A stretch of DNA of 64,000 nt from Cololabis saira (Eukaryota > Chordata > Actinopteri > Beloniformes > Belonidae). The notes beneath the pieces were generated by a model that was not told the DNA's origin, did no database searches, and was given only the letters and a program-made list of their open reading frames with translations. The stretch is from contig NC_084587.1 in assembly GCF_033807715.1 (NCBI RefSeq), positions 15,667,517 through 15,731,516 of the forward strand, given 5' to 3'. Below, in pieces: positions 1-34,322 of this stretch (position 1 is the stretch's first letter; every line of letters starts with the position of its first letter). The translations under genes were made by a program, and so were the position numbers.

Positions 1-355
1 GTGATAAAGTTCTTTATTTTCTGTAATGCAATTTAAAAAAAAAACAAAAAAAACAAACAAATGTCATACATTCTGGATTAATTACAAATCAACTGAAATA
101 TTGCAAGCCTTTTATTATTTTAATATTGCTGATTATGGCTTACAGTTTAAGATTAAGATTCCCAGAATATTCTAATTTTTTGAGATAGGATATTTGATGT
201 TTTCTTAAACTGTAAGCCATGATCAGCAATATTAAAATAATAAAAGGCTTGCAATATTTAAGTTGATTTGTAATGAATCCAGAATGTATGACATTTTTGC
301 ATTACAGAAAATAAAGGACTTTATCACAATATTCTAATTTTATGAGACAGTCCTG
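1..355. mobile_element. Palindromic mariner-like MITE, copy A (cut by window edge)
   Basis: The two halves are near-perfect reverse complements of each other (about 1-165 against 180-330), so the whole unit can fold into one long hairpin. The right end reads GAGACAGTCCTGT. Four further copies lie at 20546-20876, 26728-27101, 27925-28243 and 50113-50470. Complete copies are bounded by TA, the usual Tc1/mariner target duplication; the family assignment is inference. No coding capacity. The outermost left end is missing because the window starts inside the element. It lies in an rfc1 intron. Confidence 0.85.
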
Positions 356-431
356 TGTATATATAATATATGTATTTTTAAGAAATATTAACCACTTTCC
401 CACTCTTTTGTTGGCGTTTTCATTTTTTTAG

Positions 432-1983
432 GGGGCCATGATGTCTATCGCTTACAAGGAGGGAATCAAGATCCCACCTCCAGCTCTCAATGAAATAATT
501 TTGGCCTCCAATCATGACGTCCGACAGGTACAAAGGTCAAAACTTGATGTTTTTTTAAAAGGTTTTTCTGAGGCTTTACATGCCACTCTTGTCTCTCTCT
601 CTCCACCTGGCTCTTGTCGCTTCAGGTGATTCACAACCTGAGTATGTGGTCGGCCAAAGACAAGGTGATGACATACGACCAGTGCAAGTCTGACGCGGCC
701 AGCGCTCGTAAGGACATGAAGCTCGGGCCCTTCGACGTCTGCAGGAAGGTGTTTGCCGCAGGGGACGAGACTGCGCACATGAGCCTCATCGACAAGTCCG
801 ACCTCTTTTTCCACGACTACTCGCTCGCGCCGCTGTTCGTCCAAGAGAATTACCTGAACGTCCGTCCTGCTGCCGCCAGGTGAGAGAGAGGCTCGCCCCG
901 TCGCTCAGAACCGCCAGTACTGCCCTGAAACTCTTGTATATTGAGAAGACTTGTTGGTTTCAACAGGGGGGATACGAAGGCCCACCTGGTGCTGCTCAGT
1001 AAGACGGCGGACTCAATCTCCGACGGAGACCTGGTGGACAGAAAGATCCGCTCAGGACAAAACTGGTCACTGCTGCCCACTCAGGTACCAACGAGATACT
1101 GTCAAATTAAATTACAGAAGAATATGTTCTGAACCATCCAGCAGTTTTTTTACCTCCTAGTAGGTAGGAGTACGATATAGTGAACATTTCTCATCATCGC
1201 AGTATCAAGATGCACAATGTCTGGATTGCAAAATTAAAAACAAAACTAGTCTTTACTTTCCAGGAATTATACATTTCATTCTAAATGGCAATAATATATT
1301 TTGGCAATCAGATGGAACCTTACTGTCTCAGAATATGAGTTTGATGCTCATGTTTGTGACATTTTCATATTTGAAAAAGTGAATTGTCTGCATAGGCTGT
1401 TTACTGTTGTCTTAGTTTTATCTGATAAAAATGATATAAATTCTATTCACTTAAGTGTTGTTTTATATATTACAAGTCATATCTTCATTGCGATTTTCAA
1501 CTGATATCACCTGTCGCATGTTTTCCTGGTTTCGTGCAGCTGTAGAATAAGTTTTTGTTTTATTTACAATTTGAAGGTGAAGATAAGCTAAGATATTCCT
1601 TTATTAGTCCCACAGCGGGGAAATTCACAGTGTACAGCAGCAAAGGGGATAGTGCAAAACAAGAGGCATCAATAGAAATAATAATAATAAATAATAATAC
1701 ATTTTATTTATATAGCGCTTTTCAGGGCACTCAAAGACGCTTTACATTAAAACAAAACACATAATACAAATTACAATACACAGGACAGTACATAAGGACA
1801 CAACATGACACAGGACATTAATCACACATTAAAAGCTGCTCTGTAAAGGTGAGTTTTGAGATGGGATTTGAATGCTGGGAGGTCTGTACAGTCACGGATG
1901 TTTTTGGGGAGGGAGTTCCAGAGGGTGGGAGCAGCGATAATAATAATACATATCAGAGTATGACACACTATAAACAGTACTGG

Positions 1984-2020
<37 letters not shown>

Positions 2021-4045
2021 TACTGGTATATAAAATAAGATAAAGGACGGATATTTACATAATTGCACACAAAAAAAGGAGAAAAAGCTCAAAGGTGAGC
2101 AGGAGCTGCTGTAACCAGCTGCCCCTCACGCGGCGCCATCTTAGAAAACATCCTGCCAGTGGTGAAATGTGACACTGGCAGAACCGTTGAGTCGGTTATT
2201 GTCAGATACTCAGCCAGGTATCGTGGCTGGTCTGAGTGCACGTAGTATGTTTATGACACTAGTGAGGAGCAGCGTTCACTTTTGCCTGCTTTATTAGAAA
2301 AAACATACTTTGCTGTCAAGAAGTTCTGATTTAAATTTAAGGGCAGTTGAACTCTGCTATTGAGTACAGCATGAATGACTAATGTTACTCAATCTTTGTG
2401 TGTGTAGGCCATCTACGCCAGCGTGCTACCCGGGGAGCTCATGAGGGGCTACATGTCTCAGTTCCCGACCTTCCCGAGCTGGCTGGGCAAGAACTCCTCC
2501 ACCAGCAAACACTCTCGCATCATACAGGAGCTGAGCTCTCACATGAGCTTAAAGTGAGTCTTTATTTCTTTCCACATTCTGAAAAACAGACTCTTTGATT
2601 TAAAAAAAAAAAAAAAAAAAATACAAAATCTAAACGTTCTTGTCTCCTGCAGGACCCTCAGCAGCAAACAGGCGGTGAATCAGGACTACCTGTACTACCT
2701 GCGCCAGGCCGTGCTGGACCCGCTCCAGAAGCGCGGAGCAGACGGCGCCGGTCAGGCCGTGCAGCTGCTGGACGATTACGACCTGGTCAGGGAGGACGTG
2801 GACAGCATCATGGAGATCAGCAGCTGGGGAGGACAGCCCGACCCGTACTCCAAACTGGACTCCAAGGTGAGCAGCTTACAGCCCAGTCTTTGGATTTCAT
2901 CAAATGACGTCTGAATAAGATCTGCGTTTTTTCAGTTATGAGTCGGAGTTATGATGTCAGCACAGCGCTATTTATACGCTGTTTAAAGTGAGTTTAAGGT
3001 TCCCTTACAGTAGTTTGAACAGTAGAAGGAAGGAGAAGGAATGGCACTGAAAGAAATTGTGCAGAATTCAAATAAAAAAGTAAACTATCACAGATGATCT
3101 TTTTACTTTTACACAATGTTTGTAACATTTGCAATAACTGTACCTTCATGTTTTGGTAATTTGTACACTAGGCTGTAGAGACGAGGGGCTGCTCATTTAC
3201 AAGGCTTAGAATGATAACAAGAAAGTCGTCCCCCCCCCCAAAAAAAAAAAACAAAAAAGTAAAATCATACCTAAACAACCCTACATTTTTATTTATTTAA
3301 TCTTCATTTACCAAGAACTTCCTTGAGATAAAGAAAAGAAGATATTTCCTGTTGCATTTGAGGAAATTTCTGATATTTACATGTTGTTGACTGATTTATG
3401 ACTAAACAACCGTGCCATCATTCGTTTGAGTGTGTTAAATGCTTGAGCTGTAAATGAACTACAGTGGTGAATATCCGACTCTTCGGAGACAAAATGCTCC
3501 AGATTTGTGAGATTTACATTTTGCTGTGATCTGAACCGTTCAGTAAGAAATGTGAGAACTGGAGCTCGACTGTTTCAAACCGAGAGTCAGCCCACTCTTC
3601 TTCCAAACTGAGACTTCTGATGCTGCTTTCCTTCCAGGTGAAGGCGGCTTTCACGCGTGCCTACAACAAAGAGGTCCACCTGACGCCGTACTCCCTGCAA
3701 GCCGTCAAAAAGGGTCGCCGTGGTGGCGGGGGAGAAACGGAGTTGGGAGAGGAGGGCGAGGGTCAAGAGGCTCGGGAGTCTGAAGACGAAGGGGAGGGGC
3801 TCAAAATCGATGCCATGATCAAAGTACGTGGATTAAGTCATGTGGCATATTTTTTTGAAATGATTTATTTTTTACTCTGTGTTGATGAATCGTGTGTCCC
3901 GTCCTGTCCCTCCCTGCAGCAGAAGAAGACTAGAAACACTAAAGAGTCAAAGAAGGAGAAGAAAGAAGACGAGGGAAAGGGCAAAGGAAAAGGCAAAAGC
4001 AACGATAAGGGGAAAGGCAAGGGCAAGGGGAGGGCCAAGAAATGA
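432..4045 (+). CDS. rfc1: Replication factor C subunit 1, C-terminal seven exons (5' partial)
   Basis: RFC1 is the large subunit of the nuclear clamp loader that opens and loads PCNA at primer-template junctions. Seven exons with GT-AG borders join in frame: 432-527, 626-879, 967-1084, 2408-2553, 2653-2866, 3638-3823 and 3920-4045 (TGA at 4043). They encode 379 residues. The order of blocks matches the vertebrate RFC1 C-terminus: KEGIKIPPPALNEII, NLSMWSAKDK, GPFDVCRKVFAAGDETAHMS, DKSDLFFHDYS, LVDRKIRSGQNWSLLP, LPGELMRGYMSQFPTF, MEISSWGG and AAFTRAYNKEVHLTPYSL. This is the region after the AAA+ ATPase core, including the RFC1 C-terminal domain. The final exon is a lysine/glycine-rich low-complexity tail, probably a nuclear localisation signal. 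The BRCT and AAA+ parts lie left of the window. The first in-window ATG (438) is internal, not a start: the reading frame is open through the splice acceptor. Convergent with wdr19. Confidence 0.97.
1590..1665. repeat. Fish interspersed-repeat fragment
   Basis: This block contains TTCCTTTATTAGTCCCACAG and then GGGGAAATTCACAG, a motif I recognise as common dispersed sequence in teleost introns. A related block occurs on the same strand at 23,905-24,115. It lies in the rfc1 intron 1085-2407. It is non-coding, and its parent element was not resolved. Confidence 0.55.
1681..1945 (-). mobile_element. L2-like LINE 3' end (relic)
   Basis: Read on the minus strand, the block encodes AAPTLWNSLPKNIRDC, then LPAFKSHLKTHLYRAAF and a stop. 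This is the typical extreme C-terminus of L2-clade reverse transcriptase ORFs. It is followed by a 3' UTR ending in AAAGCGCTATATAAATAAAA, the usual L2-type tail. Only the last roughly 40 codons survive, consistent with 5' truncation. It lies antisense inside an rfc1 intron. Confidence 0.8.
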
Positions 4046-5314
4046 CCCGTAACCGTCCCCATCATCGGAGGAGAACTGGATTTCCTGATCTACCTAACAC
4101 CCGTTACATAACACCTGTCCATTAACATGAATTGGCCCTAACTCACCTGTCTTTAATCACATCACCCCATGCTGACTGGGAAGCATCTGTCATCCTTTTT
4201 CTTTTACTTCTGGTCTCTTCATATTGGACAGATACTCCATATTAATATATTATCATGCCTGTGCACTTCTGTAGTTATGCATCTCATCAGGATTCATGTG
4301 TATTTCTTCATTTGTTTGTATTTCAGGTGTTGAGGATGTAAATAATGTCACAAAGAACTGTTACCTTTTGCCACTCAAACAGAAATATCAGCCTTTTCCC
4401 GGCGATTAGAACTGATTATTTTCTTGTATATTTCAATTTTGTAATAGATAAATATGTTGCTTAAGAGTATCAGTGTTGTGTTGCTTTCTTTTTTTATACA
4501 TTTGATTTAAGACTGCCCTTTTCAGATATATTAAAAAAAACAGACGATAAGAGTGACTTCATGTATTGACCTTTATTCAACTGTCAAGCAAAGTGCTTAA
4601 ATTTCCTGCTTACGGTGAGATAATTATTTGAGCAGTTATATTTCAACACAGCAGCTAATGAAACAAGTGCTCTTTGAGCTGTAGATTGATTTTTAGTTTC
4701 CAGCAGATGAGGTCAATCATGGACATGTTTCAGTCTGTAACTCTGGGAAATTGCTCTGTAATTGTTAATTAGTTGAATTAAATAAATGTCTAATCTGTTA
4801 ATGAGAAAAATGGAAACTGGAAAATTGACAGAAACTCATAATTTATTTTATTATTACAATCCATTTATTCAAAGATATTACAAGGAGAAAAATACATTTT
4901 TATACAGATTCCAAACCCTCCCTAGTCAGACTTCTTTTTAATGATGGACAAGTTTTTACACAAAGTGTAATATATGTGTGTGTACACACACGCACACACA
5001 TAGTATTATACACTTTTTATTCTGCTGTGAAAGTTGAGCTCACTGATGGTGACGCCAGTGTAACAGCTGACTGGCTGCGATCAATCAGCTGATCATCTGA
5101 TGTTGGTAGAATATCAGTCAGAGATAATATCACAGCAAGAAATGCAGATTTTGTTGCAGGGTGTATTCACTGAGTAAAAATCATGTCTGACTCTTAGGTA
5201 GTGCCATATAGGGGACATAAGTAATGTGATTAAAAAAAAAGCCCAACTAAATATAACTTTAAAAATAAAGTATATTTGGTCCCTGGGTTGATGCCAGGCT
5301 CACGTCTGTGTTCA
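4046..5314. other. Convergent 3' UTRs and spacer between rfc1 and wdr19
   Basis: No coding sequence seen. Plus-strand poly(A) signal candidates for rfc1 are ATTAAA at about 4528 and AATAAA at 4781-4786. Minus-strand AATAAA candidates for wdr19 lie at 5016-5021, 4864-4869, 4842-4847 and 4572-4577. The two transcripts therefore probably end within a few hundred bases of each other and may overlap. Which signals are used cannot be decided from sequence. There is a short imperfect GT/AC tract near 4975-5000. Confidence 0.6.
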
Positions 5315-27726
<22,412 letters not shown>

Positions 27727-27835
27727 AGTGAAGTATTTTGTTCACCATATAAGTGTGAGTTGTTGTCTTCTCTTCTGAACATTTTCCACACGACTGTTTT
27801 ACCCACAATGCTTCACTCGAAGCGTCTACGGCGCC

Positions 27836-27849
27836 ATTGTCATGGCAAC
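27836..27849 (-). promoter_or_regulatory. RFX X-box-like site upstream of wdr19
   Basis: Read on the minus strand: GTTGCCATGACAAT, against the X-box pattern GTNRCC-N(0-3)-RGYAAC. The first half-site is perfect, the spacer is 2 nt, and the second half-site matches 4 of 6. X-boxes bound by RFX factors drive ciliary genes, including IFT components. The site is 110 bp upstream of the wdr19 ATG, an appropriate promoter-proximal distance. Binding is inferred. Confidence 0.6.
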
Positions 27850-27857
27850 AGCGAGTA

Positions 27858-27864
27858 GCCAATC
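27858..27864. promoter_or_regulatory. CCAAT box next to the X-box
   Basis: The plus strand reads GCCAATC (ATTGGC on the wdr19 sense strand), about 10 bp upstream of the X-box. It fits an NF-Y site in a TATA-less promoter. A CATTGTGGGT motif lies 25-35 bp further downstream (27,801-27,810). Confidence 0.5.
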
Positions 27865-27924
27865 AGGCGCCTCCAACTTACAACACAAGCAACAGGCGTG
27901 GCATTTTTATTACATTTTATTCAT

Positions 27925-28243
27925 TCAATGCAATTAAAAACACTAAAATGTCATACATTATGGATTCATTACAAATCAACTGAAATATTGCAAGCATTTT
28001 ATTATTTTAATATTGCTGATTATGGTTTACAGTTTAAGATTAAGATTCCCAGAATATTCTAATTTTTTGAGATAGGATATTTGAGTTTTCTTAAACTGTA
28101 AGCCATGATCAGCAATATTAAAATAATAAAAGGCTTGCAATATTTCAGTTGATTTTTAATGAATCCAGAATGTATGACATTTTTGCATTACAGAAAATAA
28201 AGGACTTTATCACAATATTCTAATTTTCTGAGACAGTCCTGTA
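27925..28243. mobile_element. Palindromic mariner-like MITE, copy D (wdr19 upstream flank)
   Basis: The right end is complete (CTGAGACAGTCCTG-TA). The left arm starts inside the element at TGCAATTAAAAACACTAAAA, so about 45 bp of the left terminus is missing. It sits only about 60 bp upstream of the CCAAT box and X-box of wdr19. Confidence 0.85.
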
Positions 28244-28745
28244 TGTTTTTTTAGTTTTTAAGTATTTCTTTATTTGAAAAAACAGTGTTGGGATTTATCA
28301 TACATTTATTAGTAGCTCAAGAACTGTTCCTGTTATCTTTGCACCGATTTTACTATGTTAGAGTTTTTTTTTAAAGTTATTGTTATTTTTCTAGTGTAGT
28401 TAACCTACATAACAATAGGCATGTAATAATGATTTTAAAAAGGTGCATAGTTAGAAAATTGATTGTTAGTTAGAAAAAACTAACAATGAATTCATATGAA
28501 AATCTGTAATAAATTAGTAAATTAAAAGACAGCCAATGATTCTGTTTTCCATTCCTCTTTATTCTTTTTTTAATGGGAAAAAATTGAAATTTTTCTCATT
28601 CCATTTTAAATTGTTTACTTATTTCATCCTATTTCTCCTAATTTCCTTTCATTCATTCGTAATCATTGATACTTCTTTGGAGCACATGTCTTATGACCTC
28701 ACAGTTACTTATTTCACCTAGATAAATGAATAAATAGTAAATGAA

Positions 28746-28786
28746 TAAACAAACAAACAAACAAACAAACAAACAAACAAACAAAA
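28746..28786. repeat. (ACAA)n microsatellite
   Basis: About ten tandem AAAC units in the wdr19 upstream spacer. Confidence 0.95.
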
Positions 28787-29063
28787 AATAATAATTTCTC
28801 ACAAGTCAAGTAGAACTGAAAAGACTTTCAGACAACATAATAAACGAATCCCTAATGAAGACCATAGAACTCCATTTAACTTTTTTTCCTACAAATCCAC
28901 AGAAATTCAGAAATAAAATTTAGTTGGATGTCTGGTGTTACTAAAACAGGAAACCAATTTTCATGTGGTTATTCTTACATTTATTGAACAAAACTGCAAA
29001 ATTGCACTTTAAAATGAGGTTCTATACACACACTTTTAATATTGTATAACTATATACACACAC

Positions 29064-29067
<4 letters not shown>

Positions 29068-29148
<81 letters not shown>

Positions 29149-29149
29149 A
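29068..29149. repeat. (TA)n microsatellite, about 80 bp
   Basis: Almost pure TA with one G interruption near 29,130, preceded by a short CA run. Expected to be highly variable and prone to cruciform extrusion. Confidence 0.96.
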
Positions 29150-32100
29150 ATAATATGATGTATATAAAACATCATATTTTTCTAAAGGAATGAAGGAAAT
29201 ACATGTCATATGGTGAATATTTTTTGTACATTCACCACTGATCCAGAGAGGGGCAGCTTTGCGCAGCTGCTTTTGACTCCTTGACAGGAAGACAAGTCCA
29301 TCTTCAGTTTTTGTGATTCAGCATTTGACAGCATTTAGCAGCAATGCTCCGTTCATTTGAAATAAAAGAAGGTCAATTCATGCTTCCCGGGGTAATGTCA
29401 TTACTGATGCAGGACAGGGAAAACTCTGCAGTTACCTATAGGCTCATGGAAGAATGACAGCTCATATTTCCAGTAGGGTAATGAGATGAAACAGCAGCTG
29501 GGTGACACAAATACTCCTTAGTGTCCTCTGGGATACCGAAGCAAAATACACTATGATGACTCACATCTCATTAAGATGCACAGCAGGGAGCAGCTGAATG
29601 ATTTTTCAAGTAAAAAATGGATAAAACTAAGAGGCGAGAAAAAAACCCAACTCAAATGAAATATGAAAATTGCAAAAAGATTTTAATAGTGAGATAGCAA
29701 ACCCCAAATGGAGTTTTACCAAGTGGAACTTCTGTTGTTTTTTTGTTTTTTTTTGCAGGGTGTGCTACATTTTTTCAAATGCTTTGCTTTTCCAAAAATA
29801 AAGCAAAGAATTATTGGTTCCAAGCATCGTATTCCAGTCCGCTAAGAACGCATGGAACTTGATTAATTCATCTACAAGCATTAATCTTTGCTGATATTGC
29901 CGAACCTCTTGTTTCTGCAGCTGTAGAGAACAAGGGAATTTAATTAGTTTATTTATTTATTATGCAGACTATGGCATTATATTTGTTTAGTATTGATTCT
30001 GTTTATAGGATAATCATACAGAGCTTTGTCCTATTGCTTTACATTTCTTCAGGTTATTGTGCATGTGTTACAAATGATAACAAACTGTCCTAAAGGGGCA
30101 TATTGAGATGACAATTTGAGATCTCCTTGTATAGGCCATTATATGTGCAAGACATCTTTATACTTTGCAGGACTTTGTCCTGACCCTATTTGTTCTTAGC
30201 ATTAACTGTCTTGCTGGACGTCTGTACACATTCAGGACAGTGGTCTGTGGCAAGATAGTGACATAGATACCTGCTTCATAAAGCAGTTAAGGGTTATTCC
30301 TGCAGCACCATCCCAATTTTGTAAGATATAGTGGATCAGCATAACCCAAATTTCATCCTATGAAGTTCACCGCTCATGTACTTTGCTTCTTTTTTTTTAT
30401 TACTGTAAAAATTAGGAAAAAAATATATAATTATGTTGCATAGAACCTATTGTTCATAACGCTTCACACAATTGGAAATGCATTGGAGAGTGAAAATTAA
30501 ACCCCCATAAAGACTGCACATAGATGAAACTGGGTCATAATTTACAGCTACACGTGTAATGAGAATCCTTGTGACTTAAATAATACATGCTAAAACAAAT
30601 TTACAGCAAAGTATTTTCACAAATCAAATGCAAATGATTCTCCAATAAGGCACTGGGCTCTTTCCTCACTCGGTTCTCTTAACTGTTTTTGCATAAATGT
30701 CCTTATTGCAATTAAAAAGCTCAGACTAGTAACCTGTTGAAACAGGTGGCATCCTGCCTGACTGCAGAGGGATTAAAAAAATGAAAATCCATGTTAATTA
30801 CATTTTCTTCCTCTCCACTGTCACCTTGTGTGTGCTTATGAGCGGCTGCACTGAAAGAAAGATCTCATGCAATCTGTTGGGTTCTTCAGCCAGGTTTTTT
30901 ATTTTTTAATTGGCATTATCAGTTTTGAATCTGGAATCTTTTTGAATGAATTGGATTAACTATATTTTACAAATTGGACTGAATTGGAACATATTTGAAC
31001 CAAACTGTATTATCTTTAATTGGAAAAAGTGTCTCAAGATGCCTCTTGGTTTGATTTGGCACAATACAAATAGGATTAACTAAACTCAATTAGAAATGCA
31101 CATTTTCAGATTGAATAATATGACAGTTCTTTTTCTCATTAGTGTCTACAATAAACCTCGTTTCTGACAATTACATTGGTACATGAGGAGTAAAATGTCA
31201 CTAGTACAATGCTAATGTGAGAATGTATAAACCCACATTTCTTAAAACTGTGATAACATCTTAAAGTTGTCGACCAAAGACCTGAGAAGCATTTACATGA
31301 GCAAATTACTGACACTATAAATGAGGGTTTGTAGATGTGTCAATACTGATCACACTAATGACAGTGAAGACTCACAGCTATTGCTTTACTTCCTATTAAA
31401 TTAACATCATTTGAATATTCCTAATACACTTTTAGAATTTATTATGCTTTTAACCAAGCTGGCTGCACTATATTTCTACATGGGGATGTTGAACACGTAG
31501 GAGTACAGCACTCTCGGTCCACCTCTTATTTATGTCAGGTTTAAGGGAATCAGGTACTGTTAAGGCTGCAAGACAAGGTCACTCGCATCATTTCTCAGCC
31601 CCAGGAGCCATCTGTCAGAACTGCTTATGAGTTAAAGCGTTACCTGCAATAAATAACAGCGCTTCAGTTGACTACCGGTCGCTGTCCCAGGGTTAAAGTA
31701 TCTATAAATTGTGAGCAATCCTTCTTTAACACTTCTTTTAGTCAACAAACACTTCAACTGGCTGCTGCATCTCTGGTTTGACTACAGCCTCTAAGTTAGA
31801 AGCTCTTAAGAGCAATGAGCACCTATATTAGCCTCCAGGCGCAGAAAATTAATGCAGAGGCACGCTTAAGCAGCAAAAACTGCTGAGCTGCGAAGGCCGT
31901 CACTGGAGCCGAACTGATGTGGGTGTTGCTGGAGATACGAACTACGTATAAACAAACAAATTTACAAATGACATTTATAGTGATTGTGACAAATGCAGAC
32001 TGCCTCCAAAAACATTTGAACCATAAACCCGAGTAGCTGGTGCTGGTAGGAAATACAGGGAAACACGTTTTAAATCACATGTTGACTTTAATCTATAAAA

Positions 32101-34322
32101 GACAACAGCAGCAGCAGCATATGGTTTATTATATATACAGAATTCCTTTGTTAAAAGAGGTGTAACATTTGGTACAAAAAAAAACCCAAACTACATGAGC
32201 GTCTGTGGCACCACCTTCCTTTATTACAACTGTTTATCTTCTGAATTTGTAGAAAAAAAAATTAAGCACAGAATTACACATATACTTAATGGGATGTTTA
32301 TACAGAACAATGCAATAACACTACATAGAGATTTTCTATGTATTTACATAAATAATATACAATCTATATTTACACATTTACTTGGAATGTTGTTGCTGTT
32401 ATTGTTAATCTTTGCCTGAATTCCCACTGCAGAGATGCTGCACTTCTTCTGCTGACATCTAAAGAGAATTAGTGTAAAGAAACAGCAGGCAGGCTTGAAG
32501 GGCAGAAACAGAATAATGCAGAAGTGCATCAGGCAACATCATAACTTCAGCTCAGCTGTGGGGAATTACGAGTCGCATGCTGGAATATTAGGGCATCTTT
32601 TCAATTTTCCCCCGTTCTTGGGGTGCTTTCGGCTTTAAGGAAGTCTTTGCACAAATCAAGTGTTTATGATGAATCATGTGAGGATGTAAAGCACATGCTG
32701 AGGGCTGCTTTAGCCCTGCATCTCTGGGCTCAGACACGATGCTTGCTTTTATTCTCACTGTAAGTTTTCTGTCTGCATACCAGTTAAATGTACAAAAAAT
32801 GAAATTGCTGTCAAATGTGTCTGTTCTGTTCATGCTTCGTGAAAACACGAGTTTGTCCCACAGATTCAGATTCCCCTACCTGTCTGCCACTTTGCAGCAG
32901 CATCAAATCAAGTAACGCTTTGAACTTGATACCAAGCGAAACACCTACACCGTGTGAAAGAACATGATTAAATTTATAGTCTCGTTATATGGGCTGCTGT
33001 TCACTTTTATCGGTGTGTTCAATTTTGATCCTGCTACAAAAGGTAACGGTTTGTGTGTGGTCATGTGCGTGTGTCTCCGAGTGTGTGCACGAGGTAATGA
33101 AATGGGAACATGTGGATAAGAAGAGAGCAGCAGGGAATTGAGGATGTGGAGAGACAAAGAAAAGGAAGATTCTCATTTGAGATAAAAAATAAACTCCTTA
33201 GAGTTTCAGAAGACAGACAGACAGACAGACACACACACACATTCACAGACAATGACTTAACATTTAAGAAGAGAATTAAGGTAGCTGGTAGAAAAGCTTA
33301 ACTGATCTTGTGGAGAAAAAAAAAACATGTCTGTAAATAGCTGACCTTGGGCTCTGGGGGAAATTGAAAACAAATTTTCCCTGCAGGGATCAACACAGGG
33401 CTTCAGTGTTATTATTACCACTCAGGCTGTAAACCCATTAACACTGCTTAATGGAGCTCACTGTGAAAAAGGAAAATCGCACAGTTAGAAAAATGACTGA
33501 GGAATAAGGCGAGATAATCTCTCCATGTAGTGTAACTCATCAAGAAAAGAAAAAAAACCCTCTACAGCCCGTACAAGCTCCAGATCTGAGCTGATGCAGC
33601 ACAGAAGACATTACACACAAAAATATGAGATGAAACACGATGGTTTTTTTTTAAATGACAAAAACAAAGTGCTTCATAGTTCTGTATAGAAAAGCTGTTT
33701 TTGGAGTTGTGCTGATTATGTCAAACTCTTGCTTTCATCTGTCGGTGGGCAAACGCTGCAAAACAGAGCAGAAATGCTCTTACCAACCGCTGAACGAAAA
33801 TACCAGGGAATGCATTAAAATAGCAACATCAGACAATATCACATGTTGTTAGGAGAGCAGCAAGAAAATGATGAGGCAGTCTTGACAATCTCTCTGTCTC
33901 ATCAGAAATAGATGCTGAGAGTGATTGTGTAGGTTTACACTGCATGTGTGTCCTGCACCGTTGAGAGAAAAGGAATAATAAGCAGATTTAAATAAAGCTG
34001 TTAAGACAGCTTTTTCTCTCGTATGCAGATACATGCTGCAGATGCCTCTTCAACATGCAAGGCAGTACCCTAACCGGATGTGAAAATTTGTCGGGGAGTT
34101 CACCTGTACCTTAACCCTAATCATTCCCTGAAAGGTAGAGTATTGTGAGAATTAAGGAGGAATAGAAAAATGAGGGAAAAACCTGAAGAGAGCTCAGAAA
34201 TAAATAATTCATTTCCCATTGAAGGCAGCTGGTTCACTTTTTGTCCCGTCGGTGTCAGCTGTGACGATGAGGACGGCCTCTGAGTGAAAGCATGTGCGGA
34301 CAGTCATCAGTTGTTCGTGTTT

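Larger units (their letters stand above)
28244..34322. other. klhl5-wdr19 spacer, probably including the klhl5 3' UTR
   Basis: No protein-coding exon recognised on either strand. Apart from an (ACAA)n tract at 28,746-28,786 and a (TA)n tract at 29,068-29,149, I saw no recognisable transposon, unlike the rest of the window. Minus-strand AATAAA signals suitable for klhl5 lie at 32,748-32,753, 32,220-32,225 and 32,125-32,130, which would give a 3' UTR of 1.6-2.2 kb. That is consistent with, but not proof of, a long klhl5 3' UTR. The remainder is AT-rich with no identified function. Confidence 0.55.

Noticed and set aside
438..440. ATG at the left as the rfc1 start codon
   Set aside because: The frame is open upstream of it through the splice acceptor (Gly-Ala-Met-Met), and the homologous methionines are internal in RFC1.
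3865..4065. Minus-strand Leu/Phe/Ser-rich ORF resembling a membrane segment
   Set aside because: It is the exact antisense of the Lys/Gly/Glu-rich tail of rfc1.
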